From: Paenibacillus endoradicis
GTDB taxonomy: Bacteria; Bacillota; Bacilli; Paenibacillales; Paenibacillaceae
Direction of reading: 5' to 3'
NCBI RefSeq assembly: GCF_024721975.1
Contig: NZ_JANQBB010000007.1
Span: forward strand, 62,001-126,000
Length of the DNA stretch: 64,000 bases
Shown here one piece after another: positions 27,370 to 36,737 of the stretch. The translations under genes and the position numbers were made by a program. The notes under the pieces are model-generated. The model was given only the letters and a program-made list of their open reading frames with translations. It searched no databases and had not been told where the DNA came from. Every line of letters starts with the position of its first letter. Position 1 is the first letter of the stretch.

Positions 27370-30300
27370 TTATAAATTCCAAATACGATACAAGATAACA
27401 GCTGCTTCAGCCCGAGTAAGAGAATCATTAGGGGCAATCTTACCGTTCTTGCCATCTACAATGCCTAATTTCACTAGTTTCGTTATGTCATCTTTTGCAT
27501 ATGTTGCAATACTTTCTGCATCAGAGTAAGCATCTAATGTTCCGCCAGATTCGATTTGCTTACCTGCTATCGTTAGTGCGCGACTAGCTAGAACTATCAT
27601 ATCTTGGCGAGAAATATGATCGTTTGGCTTAAATGTATTGTCTCCATAGCCAGACACGATGGATAGTTCCTTCGCAATAACTAACTCTTTATAGTAGTAA
27701 GCATTTGCTGAAACATCACTGAACATAGTTGTATTCTTTCCGTTACCTTGCAGTTCAAGTGATCTTACAAGGAGGGTGATGAAGTCCGCTCTTGTAATAG
27801 AATTAGCAGGAGAGAAGCTATTTACTGATGTTCCTTTGATCACATCTCGAGCAGCCATTGCATCAATTGCTTGCTTCGCCCATGGCACGTTGTTCAAGTC
27901 CTCGAATGATTTGACAACGTAAGCGACAGCATAGTTACTAAAGTGGGTCGTTCGGAAAACAACCGATTTTGTTGTAGCATCGTAGCGGCCATTCGGAATG
28001 GTAATCAAGTTACCATTGTTATCGATGTACCAAACTACGATTGAATCTGGATTACTAAGTTCTTCCACAGTTGGCGAGTAAGGAATAGTTATCGTTACAG
28101 GCGCATTCGGGTTGTTCCAAGGGATTACCTTGTTACCTGCTATCAAGCTCAAGTCTAGTACAGGATGGCTACCAATTAGAGCTCGAGTAGCTTCATCCAG
28201 ATGATCGATAGAAGCAGGTGCTACACGAATGGATACATGCTCCTCGTTCACTGTTGTATTAGACAGCATGTTGCTTGGAAGCTCGATCGTAGCAAGCTCT
28301 GTCTTGATTGAAAGAGTGAATGTTTCTAGTGATTTTAAGCTTTGAGTTGGCAGTTGAACATTATACGATTGGGCACCAATCTGTTTCGGTATGTCGATAA
28401 CAATTGGTTTCTTACCGTTTGTTCCTGAAGTAGCAAGTTCAAGTGCTTGCTTCAAGATTTCTGTAGACACGATACCTGTAACAACGTTACTTTGGTTCGT
28501 AATTTCAGGTTTAATGACAACAATACCGTCTTTAATCTCAACGTTTCCTGTTGAAGGAGGAGTTACGTTGTTATTGTTGTTGTTGTTTGAACCACTTGGT
28601 TTACCAGTTAATGTAAGCTCTCCATAAACGGATGTATCCATATAGCCAGTGCCTGTGGTATCGTTCCAAGCAGCTACGCTTTGACGAGCACCAGCTTTTG
28701 CATCATTGATCTGTACGTCGAAGCCTAATTTCATGTTGTTAGCTGGTGTGATTGATTTCAAAGGTATCTTCACTTCAACCGTGTAATTTGTTCCCGAAAC
28801 ATTAGTTGCTGATTCGAAGCCACTAGCAATACTTGCAGGATTGAATGAAGATTCATTGTCAAAATTGATTCGATATTGTCCATCGTCATCTTGGTAGACC
28901 AATGTTTTTTCATTATTTTCATCCAAGAAGATTTCGACAGAATCCTGTTCGTGTAATTGTGAGCTAGTTTTATCAAGTTGAGCATCACTTACTTGAATGA
29001 GCACATATAGGTTCTCATTATCCCACAGTGCTTTGGCTACACCAGTTGCTCCTTGCCAAGCCATCTGGTAACGGTTAATTTGCATTTCGGCTGCTTGATT
29101 CCATACTCCGTCGACCGTTCCGTCGATGATAGGTGTAGCAAATTTAGCCGTTCCTTGATTTGCATTTGAAAATTCTGGATTATGTTCACTTATAAATGTA
29201 TCTGGGTCGATGACAGCATAATAAGCTGGTTTAGCTTGTAAATTTTTATCAAATAATAACGGATTGGTAGATGCTCTCCAACTCGTATTGTCATCTAGTC
29301 CCCAGAAGGTAACACGTGCGATATCATCTTTGTGATCTTTAAAAAGGTTGAACAACTGAGCATATAAATAACCTTGATCATTGGCTTGTTTTTCGGAAAG
29401 CTGATAGTTGCTTCCTGCTTGGATATCGAGCTCAGTTATACTTACTTCCACACCTAGCGAAATGAATTTCTCCAGCGACAGCTTCACAAGCTCTGGGTTT
29501 GTGTTGACATTGTAATGTCCTTGCATTCCCATACCATCGATAAGTAGTTTTCCAGGGTGTGTTAGCGCATAGTTATCGTTAAGTTCTTTGATCATGCTAT
29601 AAATAGCTTGAGCTTTATTCTGATTATCTTCATTGTAATCGTTGTAGTACAGCTTAATATCCCACTCGGGATTATCGTCCAATACTTCTCTTGCTGCCAA
29701 GAATGCTTGCTCTACGTAGTCAGATCCGATAGCGTTAAACCATTCGGACTTACGTAGCGCATTTTTCCAATCTGTCGGATTAGAAGGGTTATCGATCATT
29801 GCTTCGTTAACAACATCCCATGAAATTACTTTGTCGCCGAAGTTTTCCATAACCGTTTGAATATGAGTTCTCAGATTATCGAGTGCTTCAGTTCGTGATA
29901 ACGGAATGGTGTTGTTCTGTCCATCAGTAGTCGTATTCATCCAAGCGGGTGATTGCTGATGCCATACAAGCACATGTCCGTGCATTTGCATGCCTTCAGC
30001 AAGCACTTTATCGACCATTGCATTTGCTGTGTCAAAGGTAAAGTTGCCTTTTGTCAGCTGCATCGCATCGGGTTTCATTGCATTACCGGCAGTAACGACA
30101 TCATGATGCATTCCCAGAAGATTGAGTCTAACACCGTGTAAGTCTTCAGCAGATATTGCATTACCGATTAGGAAATCATTGGCATAGGCATCCTTTAACG
30201 GAGTAAGATCATCCTGTATTTCGATTAGCCCAGAACCACTATCGGTGATGCTAATATCATCAATGTAGAAGGAAGCAGAACTATTGTTAGAACTTTCAAC

Positions 30301-31257
30301 GTAGATCGTCAAATAATCACTACTTGTATTGCTATAACGATAAGTTCCTTCAAATTGAACCCAGTCATCACTTGCATTAATTGTTTTAGGTGCAAGAGTA
30401 ACGTAATTAGCGCTACTGCCATTGCCTATCTGAGTGGATAACTGCAGTTGAGTACTAGATGGCTGGATCAGCTTGACCCATGCTGAAATTTTATATTCGT
30501 AGCCTTCATTAACGAAGTCCTCTATTTGTAATGAAGGACCGTGCCAATTCGAAGTTCTACCTTCTACTTTCAAAGAGTAAGAACCGTCGGTAGTATGATT
30601 GGCTTCATTAGTTACAGTTAGAGTTTCAGTACCTGCTCTTCCAGAAAAGCCTCCAAGCATTTGATCTTCAAACGAAATAGTATAGGAGTCTAATTCATCT
30701 ACTTGCTGTGTGATCAACACATCGCCAACGTAGAACGGAACTGTTGCACCAGCGGTGTTGGATTGAATACGTAGTTTGGTATCCTTACTAGTATCAACGG
30801 TAAATTCTTTCGTTAAAGTAATGGCTTTTCCAGCTTCATAATTAGCAGCTGCTAAAAAACCATAGTTAATATCAGCGGTTTGTAGAAACGCTTGTGCGCC
30901 TACAGGAACGACTACATCTTCATCAACATAAACAGTAACAGTTACTGTATACGTTTCACCGTTTACTAGACCAGCTCCGGTGTAACCAAAGTCAGGTGCG
31001 TCATAATTATTTAATCGATTGCTTACATATAAAGCAGCGCCGTCATCATTGCCAGGAAAAATTTTACCAGTGACATGTTCGAGCTTAGCGCCGCCTGATT
31101 GTATTGCAATGCCTTTACCATTCATAAAGTTTTCATGATATATCGTTGTCGTATTTGTTAGTTCTACCGCTTTCGCGACTGGAGCAAGCCACCCTGTTGG
31201 AATAAGTAAAGCAGCTGTAAGTAAAATTGAGATGACTCTTAAGAGTTTTTTACTCAT
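27370..31257 (-). CDS. Multidomain endo-xylanase (GH10) with CBMs and SLH anchor
   Basis: 1295 residues. Signal peptide 1-30 (ends PVAKA). Two beta-sandwich carbohydrate-binding domains of the CBM4/9/22 kind (about 36-190 and 195-340). GH10 barrel about 350-690 with acid/base E485 (WDVVNEAM) and nucleophile E609 (VSITELDI), plus [12 protein letters not shown]9 module follows (about 700-885), then a short Asn-rich linker. A beta-rich module (about 905-1110) shared with the PL9 lyase precedes three SLH repeats (about 1115-1295). It should hydrolyse xylan at the cell surface. GAAGGGGAATG precedes the ATG; a cre-like site lies 37-50 bases upstream of the start codon. The neighbouring CUT1 importer probably takes up the products. 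Confidence 0.95.
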   Translation of the reverse strand: MSKKLLRVISILLTAALLIPTGWLAPVAKAVELTNTTTIYHENFMNGKGIAIQSGGAKLEHVTGKIFPGNDDGAALYVSNRLNNYDAPDFGYTGAGLVNGETYTVTVTVYVDEDVVVPVGAQAFLQTADINYGFLAAANYEAGKAITLTKEFTVDTSKDTKLRIQSNTAGATVPFYVGDVLITQQVDELDSYTISFEDQMLGGFSGRAGTETLTVTNEANHTTDGSYSLKVEGRTSNWHGPSLQIEDFVNEGYEYKISAWVKLIQPSSTQLQLSTQIGNGSSANYVTLAPKTINASDDWVQFEGTYRYSNTSSDYLTIYVESSNNSSASFYIDDISITDSGSGLIEIQDDLTPLKDAYANDFLIGNAISAEDLHGVRLNLLGMHHDVVTAGNAMKPDAMQLTKGNFTFDTANAMVDKVLAEGMQMHGHVLVWHQQSPAWMNTTTDGQNNTIPLSRTEALDNLRTHIQTVMENFGDKVISWDVVNEAMIDNPSNPTDWKNALRKSEWFNAIGSDYVEQAFLAAREVLDDNPEWDIKLYYNDYNEDNQNKAQAIYSMIKELNDNYALTHPGKLLIDGMGMQGHYNVNTNPELVKLSLEKFISLGVEVSITELDIQAGSNYQLSEKQANDQGYLYAQLFNLFKDHKDDIARVTFWGLDDNTSWRASTNPLLFDKNLQAKPAYYAVIDPDTFISEHNPEFSNANQGTAKFATPIIDGTVDGVWNQAAEMQINRYQMAWQGATGVAKALWDNENLYVLIQVSDAQLDKTSSQLHEQDSVEIFLDENNEKTLVYQDDDGQYRINFDNESSFNPASIASGFESATNVSGTNYTVEVKIPLKSITPANNMKLGFDVQINDAKAGARQSVAAWNDTTGTGYMDTSVYGELTLTGKPSGSNNNNNNNVTPPSTGNVEIKDGIVVIKPEITNQSNVVTGIVSTEILKQALELATSGTNGKKPIVIDIPKQIGAQSYNVQLPTQSLKSLETFTLSIKTELATIELPSNMLSNTTVNEEHVSIRVAPASIDHLDEATRALIGSHPVLDLSLIAGNKVIPWNNPNAPVTITIPYSPTVEELSNPDSIVVWYIDNNGNLITIPNGRYDATTKSVVFRTTHFSNYAVAYVVKSFEDLNNVPWAKQAIDAMAARDVIKGTSVNSFSPANSITRADFITLLVRSLELQGNGKNTTMFSDVSANAYYYKELVIAKELSIVSGYGDNTFKPNDHISRQDMIVLASRALTIAGKQIESGGTLDAYSDAESIATYAKDDITKLVKLGIVDGKNGKIAPNDSLTRAEAAVILYRIWNL

Positions 31258-31293
31258 TTATTACATTCCCCTTCCAAATAATTTAGTTAAACG

Positions 31294-31307
31294 GTTAAGC
31301 GCTTACA
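31294..31307 (-). promoter_or_regulatory. cre-like catabolite-repression site upstream of the xylanase
   Basis: Minus strand TGTAAGCGCTTAAC fits the CcpA consensus with one mismatch in the last half. It lies between a -10 candidate (TATAAT at 31344-31339, poor -35) and the ribosome site, a position suited to a roadblock. The rest of 31258-31679 holds only the terminator of the ABC operon. Confidence 0.7.
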
Positions 31308-31583
31308 AAAATTAAAAAACGCCTCCTTCCTAAACTTGATTATATCTCGTATCGAATGTGCTTTTAACTTAACAAACTTTACAACATACTATAATTTATT
31401 TATATGTTTAGTAAAAAATGGATCTTTCGATGACTAGATGAAGTTTACTAACATACTTCTGAGAGATGAATTATTATAATGTAAGATCTTTACCGATGGG
31501 TAGTAGAATTGATCACACTTTATAGGACATTAATTAAACTAGATAGCCTAATTCAGAGAAGGGATGGCCTATTCGAAATAAGT

Positions 31584-31630
31584 AAAAGACCTTTCTCCGA
31601 TTGAATATCGGGGAAGGTCTTTTAGTTTTT
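31584..31630 (-). terminator. Terminator of the xylan-region ABC operon
   Basis: Long hairpin with arms AAAAGACCTT...CCGAT / ATCGGGGAAGGTCTTTT; T-runs on both sides, so usable in either direction. Confidence 0.8.
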
Positions 31631-31679
31631 ATTGGTGTCTAATTACCAGTTTTTAATTGAAAGTCTCTTAATTTTTTGA

Positions 31680-32519
31680 TCATGATTTAATTGCACCAGC
31701 CAATGCACCATTAACGATATATTTCTGTATGAATAGGAAGAGCACAACTAAAGGTGCTGCAACGATCATGACCGCACAAGCTAGTAATGGCCAGTTGTTC
31801 CCGTATTGACCGCGAAATTCTTTCAAACCTGAAGTAATTGGGAAGTGTTCAGGAGATGACAGGAATTGTATTGGTCCAACGAGATCATTCCACGTCCCAA
31901 TCACTGTTAGAATGACACCAGTAGCAATAATCGGCTTCATTAGCGGCATAATGATTTGGAATAAATAGCGAAGATAGCCTGTTCCATCAATACCAGCTGC
32001 TTCATCCAATTCACGACTAATAGATTTGATATAACCGACAAACATCATAAATACAAGGCCTGCTCCAGAGGTGCGTAGCAGCATATAACCGATTTTGGAA
32101 TTGTATCCGATATCGGAATGAACATTATCTCGTAAAAATAACATTAGGCGATACTGGGCAACGACAGGATTAGGTAAAAATTGAGACATAACGAATAATA
32201 AATAGAAAAACCCGCCCCAAGCTATGTAACCTCTTGCAATAGGAAATGCAGCAAATATCGCTAGCATAATGGAGACGATAGTTGTAACTCCTGTGTATAG
32301 CAAACTATTTAACAAATAGTCAGAGAAGTTACCTTGTTTCCATGCTTCTGTGTAATTAGAGAAATTAAACTGAGATGCAATAGAGAACGGATTATTTAGG
32401 AAATCTTCGAATGATTTCAACGATACATTGAAAACAAGAAGTATTGGAACTAAATAAATGCAGAGAAGGACAAAAATGAATACGTAAGAAATTGTTTTTG
32501 CTGATCTAGAAGGCTGCAT
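31680..32519 (-). CDS. Carbohydrate ABC transporter permease (MalG type)
   Basis: 279 residues, six hydrophobic segments, with the EAA loop ELDEAAGIDGTGYLRYLFQIIMP near residue 165 that docks on the ATPase. Its ATG shares a base with the stop of the MalF-type gene (TAATG). Third gene of the binding protein/MalF/MalG operon. CUT1 importers carry oligosaccharides; given the adjacent SLH xylanase, xylo-oligosaccharides are the likely cargo. No ATPase gene is nearby, as is usual for systems served by a shared MsmX-type ATPase. Confidence 0.92.
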   Translation of the reverse strand: MQPSRSAKTISYVFIFVLLCIYLVPILLVFNVSLKSFEDFLNNPFSIASQFNFSNYTEAWKQGNFSDYLLNSLLYTGVTTIVSIMLAIFAAFPIARGYIAWGGFFYLLFVMSQFLPNPVVAQYRLMLFLRDNVHSDIGYNSKIGYMLLRTSGAGLVFMMFVGYIKSISRELDEAAGIDGTGYLRYLFQIIMPLMKPIIATGVILTVIGTWNDLVGPIQFLSSPEHFPITSGLKEFRGQYGNNWPLLACAVMIVAAPLVVLFLFIQKYIVNGALAGAIKS

Positions 32520-33409
32520 TAGTATTCAACCTCTCTTTTACGAAGTAATTGGATAGCTACAATAACAAATGAAAGTATGAACAAGAATTGCACGACAGAT
32601 AGCGCCGATGGGAGTCCCATTTCAAGCGATCCACGGAATGTTTCTTTATACACATCATAAGCCATCGTACGGGAATTAAATTGACCGTCGGTAGTCGCCA
32701 ATATAATATCAAAAGTCTGCATGGCACCAATGATAGAAAGTAGAATGTTAACTGTGAATGCAGGTGCGATAAGCGGAAATGTAATTTTTTTGAATGATTG
32801 CCAGCGTGTTGTTCCATCAATATACCCTGCTTCATATAAGTCCTTAGGAACAGATTGCAATCCTGCTAAATAAATCAACATGGAATGTCCCATATACATC
32901 CAGATCTGAACAAAGATGATATACCCAAAGGAATGAGAGAAGCTTCCAAAGAAAGTGTCAGAGTAATTAAAGATACTGTAAACTTTATTGACAGGACCAT
33001 TGATAGGATCAAACATTAATGTCCATATGAGGGCTACTACTGCTACCCCTAACACTACAGGCAAGAAAAATACGGAGCGATAAAGCTTATCTCCTATTAA
33101 CTTTTGATTAATAACAACCGCAACTAGTAAGGCAAGCCCATTTTGTACAATAGTTACGATAAATGTGAATTGAAGTGTTCTCTTAATTGAATCGATACGT
33201 TCAGCTGAATTTCCAGCAAAAAATATATCTTTATAATTATCTAATCCGACAAACTGATAAGCTTTTCCAGGAATATTTATAACATCCGTAAAGGAATAAA
33301 TGACCGTAAAAATAGACGGACCGAGTAAGAAAATTAAATAAAAAGCCATAGGGAGTGCAAACAATAAATATGGCCAAAGCCTTGTTACTCCTCTGCCAAA
33401 TGGATACAT
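32519..33409 (-). CDS. Carbohydrate ABC transporter permease (MalF type)
   Basis: 296 residues with six hydrophobic segments and the EAA loop DLYEAGYIDGTTRWQSFKKI near residue 200. GAGGTG precedes the ATG. It pairs with the MalG-type subunit downstream, overlapping by one base, and follows the solute-binding protein gene after a 112-base gap that contains a stable hairpin. Confidence 0.92.
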   Translation of the reverse strand: MYPFGRGVTRLWPYLLFALPMAFYLIFLLGPSIFTVIYSFTDVINIPGKAYQFVGLDNYKDIFFAGNSAERIDSIKRTLQFTFIVTIVQNGLALLVAVVINQKLIGDKLYRSVFFLPVVLGVAVVALIWTLMFDPINGPVNKVYSIFNYSDTFFGSFSHSFGYIIFVQIWMYMGHSMLIYLAGLQSVPKDLYEAGYIDGTTRWQSFKKITFPLIAPAFTVNILLSIIGAMQTFDIILATTDGQFNSRTMAYDVYKETFRGSLEMGLPSALSVVQFLFILSFVIVAIQLLRKREVEY

Positions 33410-33447
33410 AAAGACACCTCACACTTCATCATGCTGTTACATGTACA

Positions 33448-33472
33448 GGACCTGAATATTAGCTTCAGGTCC
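33448..33472 (-). other. Intercistronic hairpin between binding-protein and permease genes
   Basis: Perfect nine-base arms GGACCTGAA / TTCAGGTCC with a seven-base loop and no T-run. Such hairpins protect the 3' end of the binding-protein message and lower downstream expression, giving an excess of binding protein. Confidence 0.65.
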
Positions 33473-33521
33473 CGCAACATAAAAACTGAATAGTAATTAC
33501 ATCTTATATTTTAGTTATTCA

Positions 33522-34901
33522 TTACTTAGGAGCTGCAGCTTCCCATTCTTTCTGTTGCACGTCAGCTAATTCTTTCGCTGTTTTAAATTCTCCACCTGGA
33601 GCAAGGTACTCTGTATGAATGCCTTCTGCTTCTAAATGCTGACCAATGTTTTCACGATTAATCATTTTGATCTCATATGCAACTTCAAAATTATTCATAT
33701 AAGGCTGTACTTCAGCATCAAGGAATTCTGTTGTAGCGATGTTCGGCTGAACTGGCAAGAAGCCTGTTGCTTGAACAAATTCTTGATAAATCTCAGGTTG
33801 GGAGAAGAACTCCAACCATTTAATTGCACCTTCTGTATTTCCACCATTGCTTGTTACATACCAAGTCATGTCGTATTTACCGATCAATTTGATCTTCGCA
33901 GGATCATCAGTAGCAGGAAGTGGGAAGTAACCAAAGTTCATGTCTGGCTTAGCTGCTTGAACAGCACCGGCCTCCCATACACCATTTACCATCATCGCTA
34001 CTTTTTCTCCTGTGAAGTACGATGTCAATGTACCGTAGTCGATACCCATGAAGCCGTTAATCGTATATTTATCTTGAATTGTTTTCATTTTTTCTAGAAC
34101 TTCAACAGCATCAGGGTCATTGAATTTGGACGTTCCTTTCCAAAGGCCTTCAATGAATTGAGATTGGTTACCGCCAGCTAGTAGTTGTGCTTGAAGATTC
34201 ATCGCAGCCAATTTTACCGGCCATTTATCTTTACCAGCCATTGCAATTGGCGTAACGTTGTTCTGTATCAATACTTCGTTAACATTAATAAATTCTGACC
34301 AAGTCGTAGGTACTTTTAGATCATATTTAGCAAAAATATCTTTGTTATAGAACAATCCGCCCATTGCCACTTTACCGGCAGGGATCGCATAAACTTTATC
34401 TTGATACGTACCTCCGTCCTTAATATCTGATTCGTTGTAATTTTTGATGAAGGCTTGATCGGACAAGTCTTGAATCAGACCGTTGTCTATAAATTGTTGC
34501 CAATCCGGAACCTTTGCACCTGGCGTCCAATCACTCGGTGAAAGTCTCATTGCGCTCAGGTCAGCGAAAATGTCTACTTCGCCGGCTGGAACACGTGTTT
34601 TGTAGGCTTGTTTATATTCATCATCCGGTGCTGTCGTAACATACTCGACTTTGTATTCAGGATATTTTTCTTCAAATTTCTTATTAATTGATTCGATAAC
34701 TGTATTGTTCGTCGATTGTTTCCATCCGAGCATCTTAATTACTTTCTTCTCACCACTTGGTTGCTTCTTATCATCTGCCGGAGCAGTCGTTGAAGGCGTA
34801 GTTCCTTCATTCGTAGGTTTGTTGGCTCCATTGCCGCCACAAGCCGCTAACATGGCCATAAGCATAAATAAAGCTAATAAGCCTGCTAATTTTTTAGTCA
34901 T
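33522..34901 (-). CDS. Extracellular sugar-binding lipoprotein (CUT1 family)
   Basis: 459 residues. Lipoprotein signal with lipobox LAAC, mature cysteine C21, then a Gly/Asn/Thr-rich spacer. The body has the solute-binding type 1 fold: KKVIKMLGWKQSTNN, an interior GKVAMGGLFYNKDIFAKY, and GEKVAMMVNGVWE. AGGGGGAATAA precedes the ATG. First gene of the operon with two permeases, under LacI-type operators at 34926-34978. It would capture oligosaccharides outside the membrane; xylan products are inferred from the xylanase next door. Confidence 0.92.
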   Translation of the reverse strand: MTKKLAGLLALFMLMAMLAACGGNGANKPTNEGTTPSTTAPADDKKQPSGEKKVIKMLGWKQSTNNTVIESINKKFEEKYPEYKVEYVTTAPDDEYKQAYKTRVPAGEVDIFADLSAMRLSPSDWTPGAKVPDWQQFIDNGLIQDLSDQAFIKNYNESDIKDGGTYQDKVYAIPAGKVAMGGLFYNKDIFAKYDLKVPTTWSEFINVNEVLIQNNVTPIAMAGKDKWPVKLAAMNLQAQLLAGGNQSQFIEGLWKGTSKFNDPDAVEVLEKMKTIQDKYTINGFMGIDYGTLTSYFTGEKVAMMVNGVWEAGAVQAAKPDMNFGYFPLPATDDPAKIKLIGKYDMTWYVTSNGGNTEGAIKWLEFFSQPEIYQEFVQATGFLPVQPNIATTEFLDAEVQPYMNNFEVAYEIKMINRENIGQHLEAEGIHTEYLAPGGEFKTAKELADVQQKEWEAAAPK

Positions 34902-34925
34902 TTTTATTCCCCCTGATAATATGAT

Positions 34926-34978
34926 CGAAAAACTTTCGTAATGTAATCTTTATCATGATGTGACGAAAGCGGTTTCGT
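34926..34978 (-). promoter_or_regulatory. Two LacI-type operators upstream of the sugar ABC operon
   Basis: ACGAAAGCGGTTTCGT (34963-34978) is a near-perfect palindrome of the LacI/cre kind. CGAAAAACTTTCG (34926-34938) is a second, spaced variant nearer the gene. The divergent LacI regulator at 35188 is the likely ligand; CcpA could also bind the first. Confidence 0.65.
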
Positions 34979-35094
34979 AATTCCATTATTAACCATACCT
35001 TATCGTTTGGATATAGCCGTTTTTTAGTCATTTATACCTTTATTTTGTGTTAAATTAGTGTGAAATGACCATTTATGTTATCCGAATTTAAGTG

Positions 35095-35163
35095 TTGACT
35101 TGCTATTCGAACAACTATAAACTTAAAAAAAATAGCGATTCCCGAAACTTTAGGTCAGTTTCG
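35095..35163 (+). promoter_or_regulatory. Promoter and possible operator of the LacI gene
   Basis: TTGACT (35095-35100) followed by TATAAACT at 35116-35123 gives -10 choices at 15 or 17 bases. Downstream, CGAAAC (35143) and GTTTCG (35158) form a six-base inverted repeat with a nine-base spacer, a possible autoregulatory site. Confidence 0.5.
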
Positions 35164-35187
35164 CTTGGATTTGAGGAGGGATAACTA

Positions 35188-36243
35188 ATTAACATCAAGA
35201 CCATCGCAGAGATGGCCGGTGTCTCTATATCGACTGTCTCCAAAATAATTAATAACTACGATGATGTTTCTCAAAAAACTAAAGAAAAAGTGCTCGAAAT
35301 TATGAAACAAACAGGTTACGCCCCATCTAATTCGGCTAAAACTTTAGCTACTAAAAAATCCAATTTGATTGGAGTTATATTCGCGGGCGAGTTAAATATT
35401 GATTTTACCCATCCTTTTTTTGTTGAAGTTCTTAACTCCTTCAAGAAACAGATGGGTTTATTAGGGTATGACCTTCTTTTCTTCTCTAATGTTAAGTTTC
35501 ATGCTGAAGGAGATTATGTAGCTCGTTGTAAACATTTTCAAGTCGATGGCTGCATCGTTATTGCAGGCCAAGAGGTGGAAGCAGCTATTTATGAGCTTGA
35601 TCAAAGCAATATTCCTTGCATCGGGGTAGATTTAGTGCTCGAAGGTCAGCATTCTGGCTATATAATGAGCGATAATTATAAGGCTTCATCAAAAGTCGTT
35701 GAGCATTTTTATTTGATGGGTTACCGAGAGTTAGGCTTTATTGGTTCTGACTTTTCTGAAATATCAAATTCACGAAAAATGGGCTATATTGGTGCGATTA
35801 AAGACTTTGGTCTGCCTCTGAAAGAGGAGTGGTTTGACAATGGGGATGATTTCTTTGAAGAAAGTGGATTTCACGCGATGGAAGCTATGATTCAATCAGG
35901 AAGCTTGCCACGTGCCATATTCGCAGCTTCTGATTTACTTGCGATTGGAGCTATTAGAGCTTTGCAAATGAATGGACTTCGCATACCGGAAGATGTCGCT
36001 ATTGTTGGCTGTGATGATATATCTGTTTGTCAATATACGACACCTACTATTACAACGGTACGCCAAAACAAAGAAAGATTGGGTAAGCTTGCCGCTCACA
36101 TGCTATTCGATATTATCAATAAGCAAGCAATGGCTAGCTCTGTTCTGTTGGAATCTGAATTAATTGTTCGTGAATCATGCGGTAGCCTGCCAGAATCTCC
36201 GTTATTAGAAACAGGAACCCACAGAGTTAGGAGAATCCGTTAA
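35188..36243 (+). CDS. LacI-family transcriptional regulator with apparent ATT start codon
   Basis: 351 residues if started at ATT 35188. The helix-turn-helix reads NIKTIAEMAGVSISTVSKIIN and the hinge is YAPSNSAKTLATKKSNLIGVIF; the sugar-binding domain fills the rest. The first ATG (35212) lies inside helix 1 and would remove residues every LacI protein keeps. In frame, a TAA at 35182 leaves only CTA and ATT before AAC-ATC-AAG, and GGAGG is placed eight bases before the ATT. No ATG, GTG or TTG is available. It is divergent from the sugar ABC operon and probably its repressor. The C-terminus is ordinary. Confidence 0.85.
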   Translation: MNIKTIAEMAGVSISTVSKIINNYDDVSQKTKEKVLEIMKQTGYAPSNSAKTLATKKSNLIGVIFAGELNIDFTHPFFVEVLNSFKKQMGLLGYDLLFFSNVKFHAEGDYVARCKHFQVDGCIVIAGQEVEAAIYELDQSNIPCIGVDLVLEGQHSGYIMSDNYKASSKVVEHFYLMGYRELGFIGSDFSEISNSRKMGYIGAIKDFGLPLKEEWFDNGDDFFEESGFHAMEAMIQSGSLPRAIFAASDLLAIGAIRALQMNGLRIPEDVAIVGCDDISVCQYTTPTITTVRQNKERLGKLAAHMLFDIINKQAMASSVLLESELIVRESCGSLPESPLLETGTHRVRRIR

Positions 36244-36254
36244 GGATTGCCTGG

Positions 36255-36584
36255 CTATGAAGAAGATCCAGCCTCTTCAATATTCACTGTAGCTAATTCG
36301 TTTGCTTCACTTTCGTGAATTTCAAATAACTGAGTAAATTCGTTGATTAATAGATCGATAGCTTTTAATTCACCGACTAGAATTTGATTAATCGATTCAA
36401 ATTCTGGTTTGTCTAGCTGTTGCATGATGGTTGCTCGCTTAACATTCATCATCTCCAAAAATGCAAGTGCTTTTCCTCTGCGGAAAGTTTTTGCCCCGCG
36501 ATGTTCAGATCGTTCATGACTTCTATGATGACCACCGCGATGGTGTCCTTCATTACCATGTTCCTTAAATTTTCCTTCTCTCAT
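36255..36584 (-). CDS. Small histidine-rich protein of unknown function
   Basis: 109 residues from ATG 36584 (AAGAGGTC upstream). Residues about 5-35 are very rich in His, Arg, Gly and Glu (HHRGGHHRSHERSEHRG), suggesting metal binding. The remainder is helical: FRRGKALAFLEMMNVKRATI and INQILVGELKAIDLLINEFTQLF. No membrane segment. It has its own near-consensus promoter covered by two GTATAC-type inverted repeats, so it is tightly regulated. It converges on the LacI gene. I do not recognise the family; metal sensing or storage is a guess from composition. Confidence 0.65.
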   Translation of the reverse strand: MREGKFKEHGNEGHHRGGHHRSHERSEHRGAKTFRRGKALAFLEMMNVKRATIMQQLDKPEFESINQILVGELKAIDLLINEFTQLFEIHESEANELATVNIEEAGSSS

Positions 36585-36601
36585 ATACTGACCTCTTTTC
36601 T

Positions 36602-36662
36602 TGTATACAAATGTATACATTCATTGTATTTTGATTGTATGCTTTTGTATACAATATGTCAA
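36602..36662 (-). promoter_or_regulatory. Promoter with two GTATAC-type operators
   Basis: Minus strand TTGACA (36662-36657), 17 bases, TACAAT (36639-36634). Operator B (36635-36654; arms TTGTATGC / GTATACAA) fills the spacer and the -10. Operator A (36602-36619; TGTATAC-AAAT-GTATACA, perfect) lies downstream of the start point, 34 bases centre to centre from B, about three helical turns. This suggests strong repression by a dimeric or looping regulator. Confidence 0.78.
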
Positions 36663-36664
36663 TC

Positions 36665-36697
36665 AAAAAGGTGTAGTCACATGGACTACACCTTTTT
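36665..36697. terminator. Bidirectional terminator
   Basis: Perfect 14-base arms with core GGTGTAGTC / GACTACACC, flanked by A- and T-runs; ends the leftward permease gene just before the promoter of the His-rich protein gene. Confidence 0.88.
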
Positions 36698-36737
36698 TTG
36701 AAGTATGAATCTGGTTTTCTAGACATAACCGAATTTA

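Noticed and set aside
34888..35030. Repeated TTTTTTAGTCATTT at two places near the ABC operon start
   Set aside because: Short AT-rich match, one copy being the end-coded start of the binding protein; likely chance.
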